64,000 nt of DNA, from assembly GCA_947652115.1 (NCBI GenBank), contig OX393568.1, positions 1,966,853 through 2,030,852 of the forward strand, read 5' to 3'. Source of the DNA: Blastomussa wellsi. Its lineage: Eukaryota > Cnidaria > Anthozoa > Scleractinia > Plerogyridae. Position 1 is the stretch's first letter. The number at the start of each line of letters is the position of its first letter. A program made the translations under genes and the position numbers. Below, piece by piece: positions 10,101-20,887 of the stretch. A model generated the notes under the pieces. The model made no database searches. It had not been told where the DNA came from and worked only from the letters and a program-made list of their open reading frames with translations.

Positions 10101-13041
10101 GCTTGAGTGTTACGTTGTTTTCTAGGAAAAATAATATTCGTATGGCCAGGATAGAGCTGGCAGACAAAGTCATCGACACAGCAGGTACGAAATTGTGATT
10201 GTTTCTTCACTTCCCCTTGTTCAATAGCGTTTTGGGGTTTGTTTTGTGGAGACGCATCTTTTTCTTTTATTGTCGCTGGTTCCTGTTGTTTAGATTCTCA
10301 CGTGACTCGCTTAACACCGAACTGTCTAAAATAATACGATCGCCTGTTTTGTTTATTATCAGTATCGTAGTTCATGAACGATGCTCTGGTTAATTGTAGT
10401 TTGATTCTACGTTTGTTGTTCAAAATGTATTTCAAAGGGTGTGGTGGTCAAAAGCATGTATGACACGAATTTTCGTACTTTTTTTTATCAGATCGCTTGC
10501 GTGACACACTAATCCACGAGATGTGTCACGCTGCCGCCTGGATGATCAGCGGAGTCAAAGCCGGCCACGGAGCTGAATGGAAAAAATGGTAAGGTACTCT
10601 CTTTGTTTATGGCAACCCTACTTTCCAATACGAAATATTTGGTGGTGAATCTTGAACAGTTGTCAGTGAGTGCCTGGTAATTTGTGAGGCCAGGTTGTAA
10701 TACTTTAACTTTAAAGAAACAGTTTGCACGAATAGACGTTTTTAAATTTATAATTTGGTTTTATCAACTGGGTTGATAATGTCAATTGGCCACCGTAAAG
10801 AGATTCAAGTGCTGACGTTTCGAGCGTTAGCCCTTCGTCGGAGCGAAGCTTTTAGCTTTTTTAATCGTATTGTGGATATGTGGAACTCTCTGCCATTTTT
10901 AACCCGCAGTGCACCAAGTGTTTCAAGTTTTAAAAGGGGGGTTAGGGAATTTTTATCTTCTAGGTTAGTTTAATGTAGTCTTTTTTTTAGTTTTAAAAGG
11001 GGGGTTAGGGAATTTTTATCTTTTAGGTTAGTTTATAATGTAATGTTCGATGAGGTGGTCTGCCTAGCATGGGGACCCAGTCTCTTTTGCAGACCATCCT
11101 TATGGCTCATTGTATATATATTCTTTTAGCCATTAAATTGTAATAAATAAATAAATAAAAACTTAAAGACTACGTCGTCTTGAATTTTTTGCAGGACATT
11201 AAGAGCAAACTCGGTCCACGAAGGCCTGCCAACTATCTCACGGTGTCACAGCTACACCATTAATACCAAGTACCAGTATAGATGCACCAACAATGCGTGC
11301 GGGAACTCGTGAGTATTGCTTGTCTTCTCACAGGGAGCAGAGGAGTTATACTTGAAACATCAATAAAAGAAACGTCTTACCTTCGTTCTTGTATTTTTTT
11401 TTGAACGATCGATCGCAAATGAATACGTATATTTGGTTCGCAAATGAGGTTTTAACTAATGTTTCAAGCATAACTCCTCTGCTCCCTGTGGTCTACTATC
11501 TCGCGAAACGAGACTCTTTACTAGTTCTTAGAACAATAATTAACTAGTCCAGTAACCTGCGAAAAACGACGCAAAAATATAAAGAACGCCTGATCGCAGG
11601 ATGATGATCCAGGAGCCCAGCTCCTAACAGGTCACAACAATGTCTGAACGCTAGAAAACACTGGAAGTAGTGTTTTCCCTAGTCGATTAAAAATAGAGGT
11701 TCCAGAGAAAAAAACCACCGGGGTATTTTTTGGCGGCGACGAATAATTTTCAAATCAAAATTCAAAAAACATCTTGAAAGTCTTCAATACATATTGCTTG
11801 GGGACGTCTTTGACTGGATGCATGCACGGAAAAAATTCCTTGCTCTTTTTATAGCTGTAAAAGCTATGATGAATGTTTGGGATAACAAGTGAATGCATAT
11901 GGATCCACTTACATGGAGGCTGGAAAGGGGCAGTTGTTTTCAAAAAGTGTCTGCATATAAAGTAAATCTCACTATTTGTGTTGTCGGTCAGGTTTGGCCG
12001 TCATTCTAAATCAGTGAATTTGGAGAAAAGTCGATGTGCCTACTGCCACAGGTAAAGTGTTGTTTAAGTTATTACTTGAAAAACCGAGGTTAATTTACAT
12101 GAAGTATTTAATGAAGAAGCTGAAACGAAAATCCCATTTTTCAACCAACCAGGAGCCAAAGCAAAAACAACTCGTGGCTTGACCGGCTTGGATGCGTTTT
12201 CCAGCGTAATTTCCCGCGCTTGCCAGACGTTCCACGTTTTAGTTAATTTAAACTGAGTCAGTAACTGCTGCCATTAGAAAGTGACATTTCTTGTGGTTTA
12301 GGGCGCTGGACTGTAATCCGGAGTTCCCGGGTTCAAATTCTCCTCCCTGTGATCCTACCACTTGGGATTTTTAACAAATTTTTGTTTCATTTGCAATATT
12401 TGTTTCTTTGTTTACTGTTTCCCCAATTAGCACAGCAGTGCTAGATGCATCGACATGATAATCTGAACAGCACAGGTTGCGGGTAAATTGTCGCGGGTCC
12501 AGAATATTATGTCGCGGGTTTGGGTTAGGGTTGGGTTACAATTATATCATTTACAATTTGTTATGGGATTATTTGTTATCAGGTTGAACTAATTTTAGCA
12601 ATCGCATTAAGCAATTTTAGCAATTAATTTGTTATGAGCTAATTATCTGTTATCAGGTTAAACTATAAAAGTTCAATTTTTACGATAAATGTTACATTTT
12701 TGGACTCGCGACAATTTACCAGCCACCCGCGTCAATTAGACACTCTCTGCATCAACACTTAACTAAAGTGATTTATTTTATTTTATTTTTGTTTTGTTTT
12801 GTTTTTTTGTCTTTGCAGTCAACTAAGGTTCTTCTTTTTCCTTTTCGTTTAAAATAGCCACTTGGAACTTGTCCCTCAGTTAAAGAAAGATGGAACACCA
12901 CAAACTCGCACACCCAGCCGGTTTGCCTTGTTTGTCAAGCATAATTACGCGCGCATCAAAAGCGACAACGAAACGTTCTCTCATCAGGCAGTCATGAAAG
13001 CGCTGAGCTCAGAATTCTCCAAACTGAGTACAAGCAGCTGA
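1158..13041 (+). CDS. GCNA: Germ cell nuclear acidic protein (SprT-like metalloprotease), 13 exons, 1,117 aa
   Basis: Exons: 1158-1250, 1856-1956, 2655-4880, 5779-5894, 7047-7088, 7653-7691, 8366-8517, 9642-9712, 10126-10184, 10492-10588, 11195-11308, 11992-12051, 12858-13041. All junctions are GT-AG, phases match, and the stop is TGA. GCNA proteins protect germ cells from DNA-protein crosslinks. In order: a short N-terminus with a SUMO-interaction-like IEIDD (52-56); a long disordered repeat region (about 77-725); an acidic stretch with VITVIDDDEEE (811-821) and CVEIT (840-844); a SprT domain from about 895 with zinc/catalytic HEMCH (975-979) and third ligand H992; a zinc ribbon (C1029, C1034, C1052, C1055); and a C-terminal HMG-like segment (about 1074-1110). 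The C-terminal ribbon plus HMG-like tail separate it from SPRTN. Weakest points are the exon 3 donor (GTGATA) and the tiny exons 5 and 6. Confidence 0.92.
2324..2613 (+). repeat. tRNA-derived SINE, full-length copy A
   Basis: A 290-bp element with a tRNA-like head (GGAGGCGAGGTGGCC start, degenerate B box) followed by a conserved body containing TGGGCAAGACACTTTACT, CACCCAGGTGTATAAATGGG and CCCTGCGATGGACTAG. The same body recurs at 39703-39989, 41174-41419, 42192-42486 and, eroded, at 51110-51215. This copy sits in GCNA intron 2 and ends only about 40 bp before the exon 3 acceptor. Confidence 0.85.
2689..4640 (+). repeat. Coding minisatellite: about 19 tandem 34-residue (102-bp) units in GCNA exon 3
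   Basis: The unit reads approximately EESCSYSKNDNSPHVS followed by EDISISDSPLKASDVSYN. About 19 units lie head to tail; a few lack one or two codons (for example DSLKAS without Pro, or KNNSP), so length stays a multiple of three. A 204-bp two-unit block starting at 3481 is repeated at 3685, showing recent segmental expansion. Low stop-codon density leaves a second plus frame (2882-4633) and one minus frame (3241-4671) open; these are shadows. The DISISDS core is hydrophobic-x-hydrophobic followed by Asp and Ser, resembling a SUMO-interaction motif. Confidence 0.95.
6378..6563 (+). repeat. Dispersed repeat, copy 1 (pair with 46634-46782)
   Basis: In GCNA intron 4. Shared blocks with 46634-46782 include a TAATCGCCTTGGCC / TAATCACCTTGGCC core and GCAATTTCAGACC near the end. 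No coding capacity or termini are recognisable, so the class is unknown. Confidence 0.45.
6599..6760 (+). repeat. Palindromic MITE-like repeat, degenerate copy
   Basis: Begins TGTACCTATCAATGATAAGC and carries GGCATAGGTGGGGCATTTGA then GAGCTGAGATTTTT. The same internal order occurs at 26614-26880, where the far end (GCTTAACATTGATAGGTGCA) is the inverted complement of this start. This copy has lost a clear 3' terminus. It lies in GCNA intron 4. Confidence 0.6.
7164..7377. mobile_element. TTAA-flanked MITE, 214 bp, copy 1
   Basis: Imperfect terminal inverted repeats matching TTAAAGGGCCCTAGTCAGCC, seen intact at the 3' end of related copies. A copy of identical length lies at 30747-30960 and a 3' fragment at 41530-41627. 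TTAA at both ends suggests piggyBac-type target choice, which is inference. It sits in GCNA intron 5 and contains a splice-competent 42-nt segment (7230-7271). Confidence 0.85.
8911..9080. repeat. Direct repeat bordering an assembly gap
   Basis: A 25-bp sequence starting AGCAATAGACCACAAGTTTC occurs at 8911-8935 and again at 9056-9080, immediately before the run of Ns. The 120 bp between contain a CGCGCGCTCTGATTGG segment and its near inverse. The pattern suggests a local repeat, possibly a MITE array, that defeated assembly. In GCNA intron 7. Confidence 0.7.
9081..9280. other. Assembly gap (200 N)
   Basis: Exactly 200 unknown bases, a conventional gap length, so the true distance is unknown. 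The gap lies in GCNA intron 7 and does not interrupt a predicted exon: the flanking exons (8366-8517 and 9642-9712) join in phase 0. Open frames drawn across it are meaningless. Confidence 0.99.
10749..10846 (-). mobile_element. Penelope-type terminal repeat fragment with hammerhead-like motif
   Basis: The reverse complement nearly matches 60594-60691, which lies just after a GIY-YIG endonuclease ORF. It contains CGACGAAGGGCTAACGCTCG followed by AAACGTC, read on the minus strand. On its right it abuts a LINE 3' fragment in opposite orientation, so the two form a chimeric insertion in GCNA intron 10. Confidence 0.75.
10847..11160 (+). mobile_element. 3' end of a LINE (jockey/CR1-like) with A-rich tail
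   Basis: Encodes the typical C-terminus of a non-LTR retrotransposon polyprotein, including NRIVDMWNSLP and SAPSVSSFKRGVREF, then a stop near 10973. The 3' UTR contains a short duplicated block (TTTTAAAAGGGGGGTTAGGG at about 10929 and 10991). It ends in an (AATA)n tail at about 11138-11160. 5'-truncated and dead; in GCNA intron 10. Confidence 0.8.
12290..12358 (+). repeat. tRNA-like fragment
   Basis: Contains GGGCGCTGGACTGTAATCCG, an anticodon-arm-like hairpin with loop CTGTAAT, and GGGTTCAAATTC, a good B box/T-loop. No acceptor stem closes around it, so it is more likely a SINE head or tRNA pseudogene than a working tRNA. In GCNA intron 12. Confidence 0.45.
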
Positions 13042-14160
13042 TGAGGTACACAAGAAGATGCGATAGCAGTTCACAAGCAGAACTAAATCATCCGGGCTAT
13101 TGATCGTTGTTGTCAAAGGAGCCCGCGAGATTGAAAAGTTAAACCCATGTTGATCGGACATCTTCGATGGTCAGGATGGGAGTGACTGTCTTGAGTTTTT
13201 TTTAGCCAAGTGTATTCTTGTTTGATATTGTAGAAGTACGGTCCTTTCATTCAGTTCTTTGTGCTAAACTGCACTCGAATCCACAGATAAATTGCTGATT
13301 TCCTAACCGTTGTGTTTTTGTTATTACTTCCAGCAGAGTACATGTAAAATTAACTTGTTATGTTTAGCGATGTTGTGTCTTATACGTCTATACTATTTTT
13401 GTGGCATATATTGACGATTTTTGCTCTGTGGTGATAAGATTAAAATCAAAGTTCAACAAGGTCAATTAATTGTATAACGCGCCGGAAAACTCGCTTGAGA
13501 CAATCACGCTTCGACCTGATTGGATGAAAATGTGACTTGTGAGCATCTCAAGAGCAGGTCAGCACCTCTTGGATAACTACTCATGATCGATTTTCGCAGT
13601 CTGTCTCAATGGACCACCGAACCAAGTTTGTAAACAAGCGTTTGTTTATTTTGGCATTTATTCATTTTTTTATTTTTTTATTTGTTTATTTTTTCATTTG
13701 GTGCTTATTCTTATTTCAGATGATAGGGTTGGTTTAATTGGCGTGTACTATTTTGGTTAAACAGATTAAAGAATACATTTTGAAGCGTTTCAACCGAAAA
13801 TGTGAAGGTGTGCTATTTGAAAACTTCAACGATTTCAACCGAATTTGATGTCCAATAGAGCATGAGAAAACCAACCAACTATGAAAGAAATTATCCCTTA
13901 AAATATGACCTTTATCTTATGTCCAAGGTTTCCTCGGCCATAACCGAATTTCTGGTTTGATGATATCACTAATTTGCAATAACTATATTTATCAAAAGAC
14001 AGCGTGTAACTTCCAGTATTTAGTTGTTTTATTACCACAAACCTAAAAATAAAACTAGAAGTTTTCAAAGCCATATTTTTGTATTAAATAATTATGTAAT
14101 AGTAAATAAAGTCTATTTTTTTCTTGCGCTAGCTCTTAATAATACTTATGAATAAAGTTT
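13042..14160 (+). other. GCNA 3' UTR and flank with polyadenylation signals
   Basis: No further coding sequence is seen. AATAAA occurs at 14105-14110 and 14151-14156, either of which could end the transcript. The stretch is AT-rich. Confidence 0.5.
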
Positions 14161-14429
14161 TCGTTTGCATATAATGTAATTTTGTGGTCTTTTTTTTTCA
14201 TGTATAATCATGTAATTTTTTTAGTCCGCGGGTTTCTCGAGAAGGTTTGTTGCTAAAATAGGACAAATCAAGGAATGCGACCTCGAGAAAACGAGCTTCT
14301 TCGGCTTTCGCGCAAGTGCGCCAACAAAGAGCTAAAAAACGCACTTGTTTGCCTCTGCGGGATTCCAATTATCGTTAGCTTCTTTTTCCCGCTATTACAG
14401 AGCTAAATATTAAAAATTCCAATTACAAA

Positions 14430-14885
14430 GGGTAAAGCTAGGGATCAGTTGAGAAGCTTCTATCATCCGGGATAGCGAATCGAAAACGAGGCTCGCTGTG
14501 CTCAACCAAGTCAAATAACAATTCTCTCGCTCCAGGCCCTGGCGACGTACTCTGCTCGGAAGTGACCGATGGCTTCGTCTTCCAGGGCACCAAAGCTTTG
14601 TGCTCCAAGTATAATCTGCGATTGACACGCAGGGCTACTGGTTGTAAATCTCTGCCACACCTGGAAGCCTCGCTCACCAATAGCCTCTAGCTCGCCTCGC
14701 AGCTGACAGAGAAGCTCCGATCGAATTTCGTCAAACTTTGAGCACGAGAGAAGGAAATGTTCCACCGTAATGCTCTCGTCTCTATCACAATGGTAGCATT
14801 TTGGACTACCTTCTCTCTCCTGGCGACGAATCGTTCTCTTGTGGTCCTTGGCGTTTGGTGACGTACTGAAAGAAGGACAAGTTCT
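14430..14885 (-). mobile_element. LINE remnant (C-terminal CCHC-like domain)
   Basis: The minus strand encodes about 135 residues with CYHCDRDESITVEHFLLSC, the zinc-binding motif (CxxC...H....C) near the C-terminus of many non-LTR retrotransposon polyproteins, followed by FDEIRSELL. Overlapping frames continue the same element, implying frameshifts. No reverse transcriptase domain is present, so it is a decayed fragment. Confidence 0.65.
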
Positions 14886-14980
14886 ATTAAATAACGTTTT
14901 TGAGTTAAGAGTGATCAAAATTTAATTTCGCCCAATAAATGCATTCAGGAGATCATTATCCGAACACAGTCTTATTTAAT

Positions 14981-15447
14981 GAGGGGGGTGAATAGGTTCG
15001 CGGATCAACGGATTTAGCCTTAAAAAGTGCACGGATTGCGGATTTCAGCGAAAAATTTAACGGATTCGCGGATTTCGATAATGCAGTGGATCACGGATTA
15101 GCTGATAATTTTAGCTCGGATTCCTGACTCTTCATGCCATGAAGTTCGTATCGTGGCCTTGGCGTGCCTTTAGTCCTGGTCTCAATGTTCTCGTTTTGTC
15201 CATTTTCTGTTTGCACGAGACCCAAACCACCGCTTTACATTAGAACTGCCACAAAAAAGGCAATGAAACGAAACCTCTTGAAAAGTGTTCACCGAAAACA
15301 GCATCAACTGTCCTTTCAGTGAAACTATGACACAGAAAGTTTTCAAGGAATGCGGATGCAGATTTGAACGAAAATAGTTGCGGATTGGCGGATTTGGCCA
15401 AAAATAGCACGGATTGGCGGATTCGCGTACCCCTATTCACCCCCCTC
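14981..15447. mobile_element. MITE, 467 bp, with TIR GAGGGGGGTGAATAGG and TTTAAT target duplication
   Basis: Starts GAGGGGGGTGAATAGG and ends CCTATTCACCCCCCTC, a perfect 16-bp inverted repeat. It is flanked by direct TTTAAT at 14975-14980 and 15448-15453. The interior is made of short repeats of CGGATTGGCGGATTT type. A 3' fragment of the same family is at 59551-59656. No transposase is encoded. Confidence 0.9.
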
Positions 15448-15453
15448 TTTAAT

Positions 15454-17670
15454 AATATATTTTCTACCAATCTCAACAGAAGAAAAAATATTCAATTTCT
15501 TATGAAACAGAAAAAAGCAAAGTTTTAAAATTAGAAGTTGGGAGATTTGTATTATTACCAGTCGGGTAAGCAGGTGCGCCGGAAAAAATTCGGATAGAAG
15601 AACTGAACTATATTTGCTCAACTCACTGGACGTCTTTGTCACGGTTTGAAACTTATCACGATTTCTCCGTTTCGGAACTATAGAAACCCTGATTATTCGT
15701 GGAGACAATACAAAACTGAAACACATTTTCTTATGAAATCAAAAGAAGAGAAACAGAAGTTCGGAAAAATCTCAGCGTAAGCGAAAATTGGAAACGAAGT
15801 TGGCTTCCATTTTGTTCAACGTCTAAGAAATTGCTGAGAAAATTTTTGATAATAACAAATGGTCCGCTAATCAACAAGGTTTTATTTGAAATTGAAATAA
15901 TTTTCTTAAATTAAGTAACAATATACCACCTTGTAATTAAAATCGACCCAAATCGGTGGCCGTTTTACTTGTCGTATTTTATTAGGTCTACAAAAACATT
16001 GCAGATAAAAGATAAAATAGTCGACAAGATTTAGTTAAATCTTTTAAGTGAATTATTACCAATCAAATTAAATGATGGTTTTACGAAGTGATTGTGACTC
16101 CTGCTGTTCCAACAACATCTCAAAGTTCTTTGTTTCTAAACCGTACGTAGTTTAGCAAATATCACCGACGGTGAATTCCAGTGAATGGATGAGAACTGAA
16201 CTCCCCAGTTCTCAAGTACAACAAATTGACCCGCAGAAGCGCGCTTTCATAAAAAACACAATATATCCATTTGTTACCGCATGTTACCTTAAAGTTTGCG
16301 CCAAACCTTTTGTGATAGGAACGCTTTCGGTTGATGAATTTACAGGGCTTCGTAACTTCATCCTTTCAAACGCTTCTCAAATGTCTTTTGAAGAGCACCC
16401 GTGTGACTGCGGTTCGTTAACTTTATTCGTTTCAGTCGCTCTGTTGTGTTATGGTTCTGACTCGTGTGTGCTTCGCCTGTTCATCCGTTGGGTATTCATT
16501 GAACCAAGCGAATTGTTTTGGTGAAGGTATTCGAAGGATGTGATTTTTTACAACGCTTCTCAAACTGTGAAGTGCAATGCCATGGAACTGGTCCTTAGGC
16601 AAAATACTATACGAGAAATGCTAAGTTCTTGTCAGTAATTTCTTGTGCTCCCGAGCCGTTTGATGTAAATTGCATGCATGCATTGATTTTTGATTTATGA
16701 ATTGTTTTGTTTGAAAAGCAGGTGTTCCAGAAGAGAGTGTAAAAACTGAAAGTTAAAAGGAACCCGTTTTGTATTGTACTGAAAGCATGGTATCGCTTGA
16801 AAACATCGTGTATAGAAACCCACATACTTTGAAAACAACGGTTCATGCATAAATAGCTTAAAGTAAAACGCCATACGATGAAATCTTTTCCTTTATTTTA
16901 GAGAGACGTAAATTAGAAGCCAGAGGAAGAAGATATCTTTCAAACATAGTAATGTATTTTTATTTGTCGGTAATTGAAAAAAGGCGGAAACTATTAAAAC
17001 AAAGCAAATGTCCGCAGCTGCAACTAATGAAAAAAAGTTTGCTTTAATTCAATATAAAAGAGATTAGATTATTTCCCTTGCAAATCACAAGGAACAATAC
17101 CAATATTAATGTGTTCGGGTCATTTGGACAGCTGGATAAAGTACAAAGGAAGACTAGAGATGCAGTTAATGGAAATCTTGCCTCAAAGTCTTAATGAGCA
17201 AAAAAGTAGCCTTTCTAAGAGATACAGTTGTTCGTTTTCTTTTAAATGGATACTTAAATCGGCTGGGTGATTCTAGGTGATGCTGTTGTTAGATGACTTC
17301 TTGAAAAGGAAATATATATATTATACCATGTATCGACCTGTTTTCTGTTTGCTAAAGGTAAACAGTAGAAATGTTGGTGTAAAAGTGATGGTCGAGGGTA
17401 AAAGCGGAAAGGTTTTGTTAGCTAAAGATCTGGTTATTGAATGAACATGTCATTACATAAGCAAAGTTGAAGCATTGGAAAAATAAGCCTACATAATGTT
17501 TAGACATTTTATTTTTTTGGCCAATGAGGAAACCATCTAGGTGACAACTTCGGTTTTAATTTCCTCGCCAATAAAATGGCAAGTAATATTCTCTTAGCTT
17601 AGTACACCATCGAACCGGAAGCTCAGTCCGATCCAGGCACTCATGTTGTAAAGGCCGTGGTAAACGATTA
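15454..17670. other. Intergenic, no recognised feature
   Basis: AT-rich sequence. A 117-codon ORF at 16171-16524 (plus) has no family I recognise and no splice context, so it is not annotated as a gene. Nothing else can be supported. Confidence 0.5.
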
Positions 17671-17675
17671 TACAT

Positions 17676-18175
17676 TGCCGCGGGCACAAATGTTCCCCCG
17701 TTTGCCAACCATGGCAGCATTGCTGCGGACACAAATTTGTATCCAAGATAAAACAATTATGTTCCTGATTTTGTTCTGAAACATTTTGTAACGGCAACAA
17801 ATGTTTTCCTCTTTTTTAGCGCAATGAGCAGCAATATGTCCAAAAAAGTTTCTGATTTTGTTCAGAAACATTTTGTGTCCGCAACAAATGTTTCCTCGTT
17901 TGCGCTTGCGAGGAAAAGTCAAGAACAACAATATGTCCGCAACAATGTGTCTCCGTTTGCCACCGCAGGAAAAACATTTGTGCCCCCTACAATGTGTCCT
18001 CGTTTGCTACGGCCTGCAGGGACACTTTCATAGGGATTGTTCTGCCTCTAAATAAAGGCGGTGACAACACATCAATTGTTTCCCTGTTTGCCCGCGGAAA
18101 ATTGTTTCTGTTTTCATTCAGAAACATTTTGTGTCCGCAACAAATGTTTCCGTGTTTGTGTCCTCGTTTGTCACC
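17676..18175. repeat. Cluster of imperfect short repeats (AACAAATGTTTCCTCGTTTG type)
   Basis: At least six imperfect copies of a roughly 20-bp motif (near 17682, 17798, 17882, 17942, 17990 and 18137). They are interleaved with two copies of CAGAAACATTTTGTGTCCGC (near 17864 and 18118). Spacing is irregular, so it is not a simple tandem array. Small ORFs here are by-products. Confidence 0.7.
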
Positions 18176-18179
18176 ACCT

Positions 18180-19650
18180 TGAAATCATGACGAAATATGC
18201 CTCGAACATCAAGAAGAATACATCAAGTAAACTAGCGGAAGGAAGGGGAGACCGTATTTTTCCAAGCCACAAGGACAGAACTTGAAAACGTCAGCCTATC
18301 TAGTCAGCGAAAGAACGCGCGGGAGCAAAAAACAGCGAGCGAAACGCTAGTGGGTGGGGGTGGAGAGCGAGCGAAAGAAAAAATAGAACTATTTTTGCTC
18401 CCCGCTCCCTACCCCTTCGTGCCTGACGTTTTGCGCTGGAGTCCAGTTCTCTCGCGATTCATCCACCGCGTTCGCCGATCGAAGAAAAATACGAATAAAT
18501 AGCGGACTGTGAACAGTCTATATCTATTCAAGTTCAGATCTAAAGCTCTTGTTGTTTTCAATGTGTGAACCCTTTTTGCTTCAGAACATTCGCTTAGAAA
18601 TCTTCAATTTAGCAAAGATGAACAACTATTTGTAAGTTTTCGCGTATGTGAATATCGTTAAATACTCACGACAGTGTCCCTTTAAGGATTCTCTATCGAT
18701 AAATATGTGCTTACTATATTTCTCATAAAATAGTCGCGAATAAATTCGAGTCCGCTAAAAATGCGGCAAACCATCGCGTAATAGGAAAACTATTAACCAC
18801 CATCTAGAAGACAGGCTCGATTACGACCGCTGTTCAGGAAATTAAAGGTGTCACAATCCTAACCCAAAGGCTCAGCCGGAGAGAAACAAATGCCATGTAG
18901 GCGAGCCAGCGGAGAGAGCAGCGAAATCAAGAAGTGGGCGTCAAAGATTTTTCTTCCCAGACTGTGAGCACGTCAAAGGATAGTGAATCAGAAAAATATC
19001 TTTCTATTTATAATATATGGGCTTATCAAGTTCCGTTCGCATCCTCGTTATAAGCTTCGTTTGACTTCCTTCCTGCCATGTGCTGTCTGCACTCAAACCA
19101 CTGTATCTGAGGATATATTTGACCACTAAAACCAGGTGGAACATTTGTGCTTTTTAGTTAATGGATGCCTTGAGGCAGTTGGGTAAATACGTAACTAGTA
19201 TACTGCGTTTATATTTAGTCTATTCCTGAATCTTCGCCTCTATTCTCAGCGAGAAAAGCAGAAGAAACATATTGGTGTAATACTTTGTACGTGAGGAGAT
19301 CAGGACGTACACGGTACATGACGTATATATCAAACAGCCTGAACCCTTGAACTTTGAGCGAGGTGATATTCTTTCGTTCACCAGAGGTAGTAAACATTTT
19401 GGTATTGTCTCTTGGGTATTTGCTCAAGTTTTTTATGTTTTCACCAGCTCAGAGGAATATTTGTGGCAGTTTATAATGTACGCACAGCAGGGCATTCGGG
19501 CACGCATAATGAAACATACTCGTCTTCCACCCCTGGGCTTCCACCCTCTGCTGTGCAAAGAATCTGTTCCGTATGCTACTTTAGCAGGTTCGTTGGCGAT
19601 TCGTTACACATAGGAGGGAGCTTCAAGTTTCTTTGGATGAGCATGTTACA
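18180..19650. other. Intergenic, no recognised gene
   Basis: Includes a locally GC-richer purine stretch at about 18300-18480 (repeated GCGAGCGAAAG motifs). ORFs at 19215-19660 overlap on both strands and show no family similarity. Confidence 0.4.
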
Positions 19651-19651
19651 G

Positions 19652-20374
19652 AGATGCTAACTGAAACCAAGAGCACTTCACAAAAATCGGTTCTTTGCCT
19701 AAACTAGAATAACCTAACTCATAGCCTGTTTTCAAACCGAGGGGGAATGGGTACGAGTCAACAAATTATGGGATTAGCAGCTATTGATCCACATAGTCAG
19801 AAAGAGCACACCGAGATTTACAAAATTCCCAAGTTTGATGATAATAGACCCAATATTAAGCGAGATACAGGCTGTTAAAAACGTCAAAATTTACAAAGAA
19901 ATGTATGGCCATCCGGACGCAGCGTCCGGATTACCAAACGTTTCTTTGTAATTTTGATGTATATAAATGGCTGTATCTCAGTCAAAACTAGCCCGATTAA
20001 CACCAAACTTGGGGATTTTGTAAATCTCGGTGTGCTCTTTCTGAATCAATAGTTGCTAATCCCATAATGAACAAACTAGTACCTAGCCCCTTTCGGTTTG
20101 AAACCAGGCAATGCCGCGCGTAAATCGTGAAGTTGGCACACCCGTTGCGCTAAAGGGCCGAGAGCGGATTTCACCTTCACTGTCTTACTGTAATGTGTAC
20201 TCGGGGTTTTTAGGTGATTATAAAACCTCGGTTAGCTCAAAACTTGGACTAAATGTCTAAAATTAATTCAGTAATATACAATGTTTATATCTTTCGAAAT
20301 GCCAGTTTTGAATATCGATTAAACTGGGAAAAGAACCGATTTTTGTGAAGTGCGCTTGGTTTCAGTTAACATCT
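19652..20374. repeat. Nested inverted repeat (MITE within a longer palindrome)
   Basis: Outer arms: 19652-19695 pairs with about 20330-20374 (AACTGAAACCAAG...ACTTCACAAAAATCGG). Inner arms: 19724-19835 pairs with about 20000-20109, including TTATGGGATTAGCA against TGCTAATCCCATAA and a long match around AGAGCACACCGAGATTTAC. The centre carries a small hairpin, CATCCGGACGC / GCGTCCGG, near 19912-19932. Transcription would give a very stable hairpin RNA. No coding. Confidence 0.85.
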
Positions 20375-20845
20375 AGGTAAATTGTAGCTGTTTTCATGGT
20401 AGGGAATCCTCCAATGCGACACCAGACTATGGGTTTGTCGCAATTCGTCTAATTTACAGCAGTTGTAAACAAGCATTAAAGGGTAGTTAAAGCTGACACG
20501 ACAGGAAATAACACAATATTGAATATGAAGTATGTTGGCTCAGAACCAGAAAATTACAAAGCCGCTGAATTACATGGTATGTGAGAGACAAAAATAGCTG
20601 TTTAGCTTACTTTTTTTGCTTCTACGCTGGTCGTCAAGAAAATGGAATTGAATAAACAACAGGAACAATGCCCCCAAATACCCCACCCTAGCCCCAAAAC
20701 AGTTGCAAGTAATTGCTGCACTGTAGAACCAGTACATAAAAAGCCTACGAGAGCTGCATGACTTTGTAATAGCCTTTTCAAACCTACAGTCTTACACTTT
20801 TCAGCGCTTAACTCTGTAGCGTGAACTCCGTGAAAGGGGCTAAGA

Positions 20846-20887
20846 GTATTTCTACTCCCCCTGGATGGGATGCTAGTCCATCTATGT
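20846..20887 (-). repeat. SINE body fragment
   Basis: Matches the SINE 3' body in reverse orientation (GAGTATTTCTACTCCCCCTG then GATGGGATGCTAGTCCATC). Only about 42 bp survive. Confidence 0.7.

Noticed and set aside
12290..12358. Functional tRNA gene
   Set aside because: Anticodon-like loop and B box exist, but no acceptor or D stem closes the cloverleaf.
16171..16524. 117-codon plus-strand ORF
   Set aside because: No recognisable family, no splice or promoter context; length is possible by chance. Kept only as a note in the intergenic entry.
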